Origin: an uncultured Shewanella sp.
Lineage (GTDB): Bacteria; Pseudomonadota; Gammaproteobacteria; Enterobacterales; Shewanellaceae
Assembly (NCBI RefSeq): GCF_947501665.1
Contig: NZ_CANMWS010000010.1
Span: 62,001-126,000, forward strand
Length of the DNA: 64,000 nt
Direction: 5' to 3'
Part shown: positions 60,724-64,000 of the stretch, piece after piece
How the letters are laid out: each line of letters opens with the position of its first letter
How positions within the stretch are numbered: the stretch's first letter is position 1
Program-made: the position numbers and the translations under genes
Notes under the pieces: generated by a model
The model's input: the letters and a program-made list of their open reading frames with translations, nothing else
Database searches by the model: none
Told to the model about the DNA's origin: nothing

Positions 60724-62352
60724 ATGGCGGGTATTCAGCTAGGGGGAGGAGAGGTAACCCATAATACTTGGGATAAAAACTACATTAGCGCAGCAGAAAT
60801 TTCTCATATAAATAATATGACGAAGACTGAGAAGATCTGGGATTGGTTGTGTGATACTGTTTGTGGTACCCACAGAGCTGAAGCGAAAGAGTATATCAGA
60901 CAATTAGATGTGCTGAGCAGTGATGACAATACGCCGGATATGGTTGGATTAAAGAAAGATATTTTTGCTAAGTTAGCAGCTTTAACTTCAAATGACTTTA
61001 CTAGAACACTGCATTCAAAAGACCAAATTGAATATCAAATAGGCTATTTTAAGGGGCCTGCTAGCACTCACAAAGTTATCAGCACTTGGAATAGACCTGC
61101 TTTAGATGAATACCAATGTGAAACTCAAAAATTACAAGCTGAATTTTTAAAACAAAAGTTAGTAAAATCTTTTAATGAGCAGATGAAAGGCATTGTAGAA
61201 GCAGGGCAGTCCCAAATTATAGATGGAAAAGAAAAAGTTCAATTAGATAAGGAATTGAATGCTGCCCGTAGTTTAGTTAAGCCCGTTCCTGTCTATATCG
61301 CGCATAGTCATTGTTTTGGTAAGTTGTTACCGCCATTGCATGCGTATATTATGACGGGAGAACCTGGCTCTCAAAATGCTAGGCTGTATGGAGAAAGAAA
61401 CGATTTAACTCGTTCTAAGGTAGAACTTAACGATACCTTTATAAATGAATTGTCAAAAGCAAAATATGTGACCAAAAGCAGCGATGGAACGAAAATGAAA
61501 GTGCCTTTTGAGGAACCGATCCGTCAAGCTATTTTGGCATTAAAAGGCCAAAATTATGCTTTTCTTGATGGGTTTGTAGAGGCCGTTAAAACTGAGCTTA
61601 AAAGGGCAGGCGATGAAAATTTATTGACTGAATCTCACCGTAGAGGTTTAGGGTATGTTGCCGTTAAATGTAATGAACAACCAGGTTTCTATAATACGGA
61701 TTCATGTAAAGGCCGTGATTATAATGAAGATATACATAATTTTGAGCATCGAAAAGGCCCAGTGAAACAGCAACCTGTTAAACTGACAACGCTACAGGAA
61801 GTCACTCGTGAGCAGCGAGTTTATCAGGATTATCTAGATGAAAAGTTAGGGCTTAATGGGTTAGAGCAAACGAAAGCCAGTATTCTTACAAAAGCAGGCC
61901 AAACAGTGTTATCTGAACCTGAGAAAAAAGACTTAAAAGCACAGACTATGGTAGCTTACTCAGTGTTACCGTCTGATAGCGCCATGGAAGCAAATTGTAA
62001 TCGTATGGCTGGAACGTATTTAGAAGCGGCTATTAATAGAGAAAAAGGCTTACCCTTAGATATATATCAAGAAGTTCAATCGGGTACAAAATGGGCTTTA
62101 GGGGTGAATACGCGTAGTCATATCCATAATCCATTGCAAAGTCAAAAAGTGACCAAAGATAGTATTGGCGAGCAGGAATTTCTTGAAATTCAGCAGCGTC
62201 ATCCACATGTTATATCGAAAGATGAGCAATCAATGGTGTTGGGTAAGAAGCAAGTAAAAGATCTTGAATTGCAAAATAGTCAAGATACTGGCTATAGCCG
62301 ATTAAGAGCCGTTGTGAATTCATTATCGAATTTTTTTACTAGTCAGTCTTAA
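60724..62352 (+). CDS. Effector-like protein with a Salmonella SPI-2 type N-terminal domain, copy 2
   Basis: This 542-residue paralogue of the previous gene has the same layout: E-K-I-W-D-W-L-C-D-T-V-C-G-T-H-R-A-E-A at 36-54, D-I-F-A-K-L-A-A-L-T-S after it, and C425 with the conserved E-A-N-C-N-R and H-I-H-N-P motifs. It has an extra segment near residues 155-180 and lacks about 45 residues of the first copy near residue 380. The last 230 bp are nearly identical to those of copy 1. AGGGCAGG precedes the ATG. Function unknown; secretion by a T3SS is inference. Confidence 0.72.
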   Translation: MAGIQLGGGEVTHNTWDKNYISAAEISHINNMTKTEKIWDWLCDTVCGTHRAEAKEYIRQLDVLSSDDNTPDMVGLKKDIFAKLAALTSNDFTRTLHSKDQIEYQIGYFKGPASTHKVISTWNRPALDEYQCETQKLQAEFLKQKLVKSFNEQMKGIVEAGQSQIIDGKEKVQLDKELNAARSLVKPVPVYIAHSHCFGKLLPPLHAYIMTGEPGSQNARLYGERNDLTRSKVELNDTFINELSKAKYVTKSSDGTKMKVPFEEPIRQAILALKGQNYAFLDGFVEAVKTELKRAGDENLLTESHRRGLGYVAVKCNEQPGFYNTDSCKGRDYNEDIHNFEHRKGPVKQQPVKLTTLQEVTREQRVYQDYLDEKLGLNGLEQTKASILTKAGQTVLSEPEKKDLKAQTMVAYSVLPSDSAMEANCNRMAGTYLEAAINREKGLPLDIYQEVQSGTKWALGVNTRSHIHNPLQSQKVTKDSIGEQEFLEIQQRHPHVISKDEQSMVLGKKQVKDLELQNSQDTGYSRLRAVVNSLSNFFTSQS

Positions 62353-62448
62353 TATCATTTAATATTGCCTGCCTGTTGCAGGCGATATTTTTATGCTTGA
62401 GGTATCATGGGGTAACTTGACTAATTATATTGTATGGAAGATATAATT

Positions 62449-62868
62449 GTGTGGATCCAAAAAGAAATAAACATAAAAGCAAAAAAAAGAGGTTTCCATC
62501 TTATTACTGAGGATATTCTCTCAGCATTACCTGAACTCAAGCAATTGAATATTGGAGTATTACACCTTTTTATTAAACACACTTCAGCTTCTATTGCACT
62601 TAATGAGAATGCCGATCCAAGTGTGCGTCATGACTTGGAAAAACACTTTAATGTGCTTGCGCCTGAAAATGCGTCTTATTATAAGCATACGTTTGAAGGG
62701 CCTGATGATATGCCTGCGCATATTAAATCAACCTTGATTGGAGTGAGCCAAAGTATACCGGTGAAAAGTGGCTCTTTGAATATGGGGATCTGGCAAGGTA
62801 TTTACCTTTGTGAGCATAGAGATAGGGGCTCATCAAGAACGTTAGTGTTGACATTAAATGGTGAATAA
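62449..62868 (+). CDS. yjbQ: YjbQ-family protein
   Basis: The protein matches YjbQ of E. coli: R-G-F-H-L-I-T-E-D-I, L-H-L-F-I-K-H-T-S-A-S-I-A-L-N-E-N-A-D-P-S-V-R-H-D, and G-P-D-D-M-P-A-H-I-K-S-T. The family (UPF0047) has weak thiamine-phosphate synthase activity, but the true role is unclear. I place the start at GTG 62449, giving the family start V-W-I-Q-K-E; GGAAG lies upstream. The ATG at 62434 would put the ribosome site inside the gene. It follows the effector-like pair by about 100 bp and is probably unrelated. Confidence 0.85.
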   Translation: MWIQKEINIKAKKRGFHLITEDILSALPELKQLNIGVLHLFIKHTSASIALNENADPSVRHDLEKHFNVLAPENASYYKHTFEGPDDMPAHIKSTLIGVSQSIPVKSGSLNMGIWQGIYLCEHRDRGSSRTLVLTLNGE

Positions 62869-62876
62869 TAGATTAA

Positions 62877-63098
62877 CCCGAATTTGGGATAATACGGGTA
62901 TAGATTAAATTTTATTAACCAGCAATATCTTAACTTTATGGTTTTGTTGTTATTTATTTCACTTTTTGCTAAATGCCCATATTCTTGTCGATATCAAGGT
63001 GGGGTTTAGTGCTTAATAGCCCACTATGAGCAGAAAACACAATACAGATAGAGAGCAAAATAGCGATATTTAATGACGCTGCTTAACCCGAGTTCAGG
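62877..63098. mobile_element. MITE-like element, copy B
   Basis: A second copy of the element at 3099-3323. The ends CCCGAATTTGGGATAA and the complement of TTAACCCGAGTTCAGG match in inverted orientation. The right half is strongly conserved, including CGATATCAAGG(C/T)GGGGTTT and AAATAGCGATATTTAATG, while the left half has diverged. Its right end supplies the stop codon of the ArsR-type gene at 63094. Confidence 0.75.
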
Positions 63099-63408
63099 TA
63101 GATTCTTCACAGAAGATCTCATGAAGAAGATCGATGACTTTAATTATATTCTTATCACCGAGTTGATAATGTATCGTTTGTGCTTCTCGTCGGGTTTTGA
63201 CATATTTTTCTCTTCGAAGCCAAGCTAAATGTTGAGATAATGTCGACTGCGCTATGGGGATCCGTTTATTGAGTTCGGAAACTGATAGCTCATTTTCTTG
63301 AAGTAAGCAAAGGATCATTAATCGGTATTTATTACTCAATGCCTTCATGAGAATTTCTGCTTTGGTCGCGTTTGCTTCCAATTCTGCTAATGACAAGGTG
63401 GAATTCAT
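63094..63408 (-). CDS. ArsR/SmtB regulator, BigR/YgaV-like sulfide sensor
   Basis: The 104-residue protein has the ArsR winged helix: K-A-L-S-N-K-Y-R-L-M-I-L-C-L-L, then IPIAQSTLSQHLAWLRREKYVKTRREAQTIHYQLG. Two Cys, C34 in MILCLL and C100 in HEIFC, sit where BigR/SqrR/YgaV proteins have the pair that forms a polysulfide bond. It should repress sulfur genes and release them with sulfide. The YeeE/YedE-like genes follow upstream on the same strand, 8 bp away. The final codons and TGA stop come from the adjacent MITE end. Confidence 0.85.
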   Translation of the reverse strand: MNSTLSLAELEANATKAEILMKALSNKYRLMILCLLQENELSVSELNKRIPIAQSTLSQHLAWLRREKYVKTRREAQTIHYQLGDKNIIKVIDLLHEIFCEEST

Positions 63409-63416
63409 TTCTTTGC

Positions 63417-63848
63417 TTACGTGTTAAATTTTGATGAAAGCATACTAGCATATTTGGGAATGTTCATTCCAATGAGCATCATTAATATAAATACCAAAAC
63501 TTTAGGTGAGCCACCAGTGAGGTTAACCAGTGCAGGTCCTGGGCAGATCCCTGATATTCCCCAACCAATACCAAATATTATTGCGCCCAATATAAGGGAG
63601 AGATCAATAGTGATTTTATTAGGAAAGCGAAAGGTGTCAGTGAATTTAGGTGAGGTCTGCCTTTTGATGATTTTATGATAAACAGGAATAAAAAGGGCGA
63701 GTGCAGAAAACATGACAAGGGCTAAGCTGGGATCCCAAAACCCTGTAATATCCAAAAAATTAAGGACTTTATTAGGGGCAACCATTTGTGAAATGGTTAG
63801 TCCCATGCCGAATAAAAGACCACATATGAGTGCAATAAATCGTGTCAT
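63417..63848 (-). CDS. YeeE/YedE-like transporter half, second gene
   Basis: The 143-residue membrane protein has MTRFIALICGLLFGMGLTISQMVAPNKVLNFLDITGFWDPSLALVMFSALA and IIFGIGWGISGICPGPALVNL with the conserved Cys. This is the C-terminal half of the split YeeE/YedE (sulfur compound import) family. It starts 3 bp after the other half, which is partly in the window. The BigR-like regulator gene follows 8 bp downstream, so the set is likely a sulfide-responsive operon. Confidence 0.9.
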   Translation of the reverse strand: MTRFIALICGLLFGMGLTISQMVAPNKVLNFLDITGFWDPSLALVMFSALALFIPVYHKIIKRQTSPKFTDTFRFPNKITIDLSLILGAIIFGIGWGISGICPGPALVNLTGGSPKVLVFILMMLIGMNIPKYASMLSSKFNT

Positions 63849-63851
63849 TAG

Positions 63852-64000
63852 TTAACTCACCCATTTTAAAATAAAGACAGTTATCATTGCCGTTATCATA
63901 AAAATGCTGGTGGCAATAATAGAGCGAATAGATAGGCGGCCAATGCCGCATATGCCATGTCCACTGGTGCATCCAGAACCTAACTGAGTGCCTAGGCCGA
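63852..64000 (-). CDS. YeeE/YedE-like transporter half, first gene (C-terminal part)
   Basis: The minus strand from the window end to TAA at 63852-63854 encodes [20 protein letters not shown], then [24 protein letters not shown]. The [12 protein letters not shown] motif is the signature of YeeE/YedE sulfur transporters. The N-terminal part lies outside the window. It forms the first half of the split transporter with the next gene 3 bp away. Confidence 0.88.
   Translation of the reverse strand, partial: GLGTQLGSGCTSGHGICGIGRLSIRSIIATSIFMITAMITVFILKWVS

Overview
The window is moderately AT-rich DNA from a Gram-negative gammaproteobacterium. Evidence: RecG, ElaA, Udp and a Tsx-type outer-membrane channel, a LolA/MMPL-equipped aryl polyene cluster, lipoprotein and TolC-type export genes, and short intergenic elements with terminal inverted repeats. 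A marine Alteromonadales/Vibrionales member, perhaps Shewanella-like, is my best guess; this is inference and no rRNA gene is present. No tRNA, rRNA or CRISPR array was recognised.

Layout. 1-3.1 kb: a LysR regulator divergent from an EmrAB-type drug efflux pair. 3.1-9.5 kb: a MITE-like element, elaA, a radical SAM protein, uridine phosphorylase convergent with a Tsx-like nucleoside channel, and an nfeD plus two SPFH/band-7 genes. 9.5-13.3 kb: two large secreted proteins I do not recognise, one with a possible metal-site motif. 14-16.5 kb: an SRPBCC protein, a TetR regulator with a clear operator array, and an MHS-type MFS transporter.

16.8-26.5 kb: a bacteriocin/microcin island. A C39-peptidase ABC exporter and an HlyD-type adaptor flank many small genes. 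Nine precursor peptides carry leaders of exactly 15 residues, eight ending in Gly-Gly and one in Ala-Gly. Four of them form a small C-x7-C family with a more distant fifth. Others are colicin-V-like Gly/Ala-rich peptides with a two-Cys loop and a C-terminal Trp-Pro, or Gly-repeat peptides. Small membrane proteins between them are candidate immunity proteins. A 235-284 bp duplication and a frameshifted chimera show recent recombination.

27.2-30.2 kb: a three-gene unit of an StlD/DarB-like ketosynthase, a haem-oxygenase-like di-iron protein and a protein with a duplicated N-terminal segment. 30.7-48 kb: a near-complete aryl polyene (APE) operon, apeC to apeR by order and family. It also carries an aromatic amino acid ammonia-lyase and a flavin enzyme with halogenase hallmarks. 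Together these would make, load, extend, export and anchor a polyene pigment in the outer membrane.

48-55.5 kb: DUF3014 protein, RecG, Ca/Na antiporter, acyl-CoA synthetase, LysE and Lrp genes. 55.7-62.4 kb: a frameshifted PAAR-like (DUF4150-type) gene, a multicopper oxidase fused to a CopB-like beta-barrel, and two tandem ~550-residue paralogues. The N termini of the paralogues resemble the conserved translocation domain of Salmonella SPI-2 type III effectors (SifA/SseJ/SseI/SopD). 62.4-64 kb: YjbQ, a second copy of the first MITE, and an ArsR/BigR-like regulator with a split YeeE/YedE sulfur transporter, cut by the window end.

Most notable: the effector-like pair, the multi-peptide bacteriocin island, the DarB-type unit without a visible DarA partner, and the oxidase-barrel fusion.
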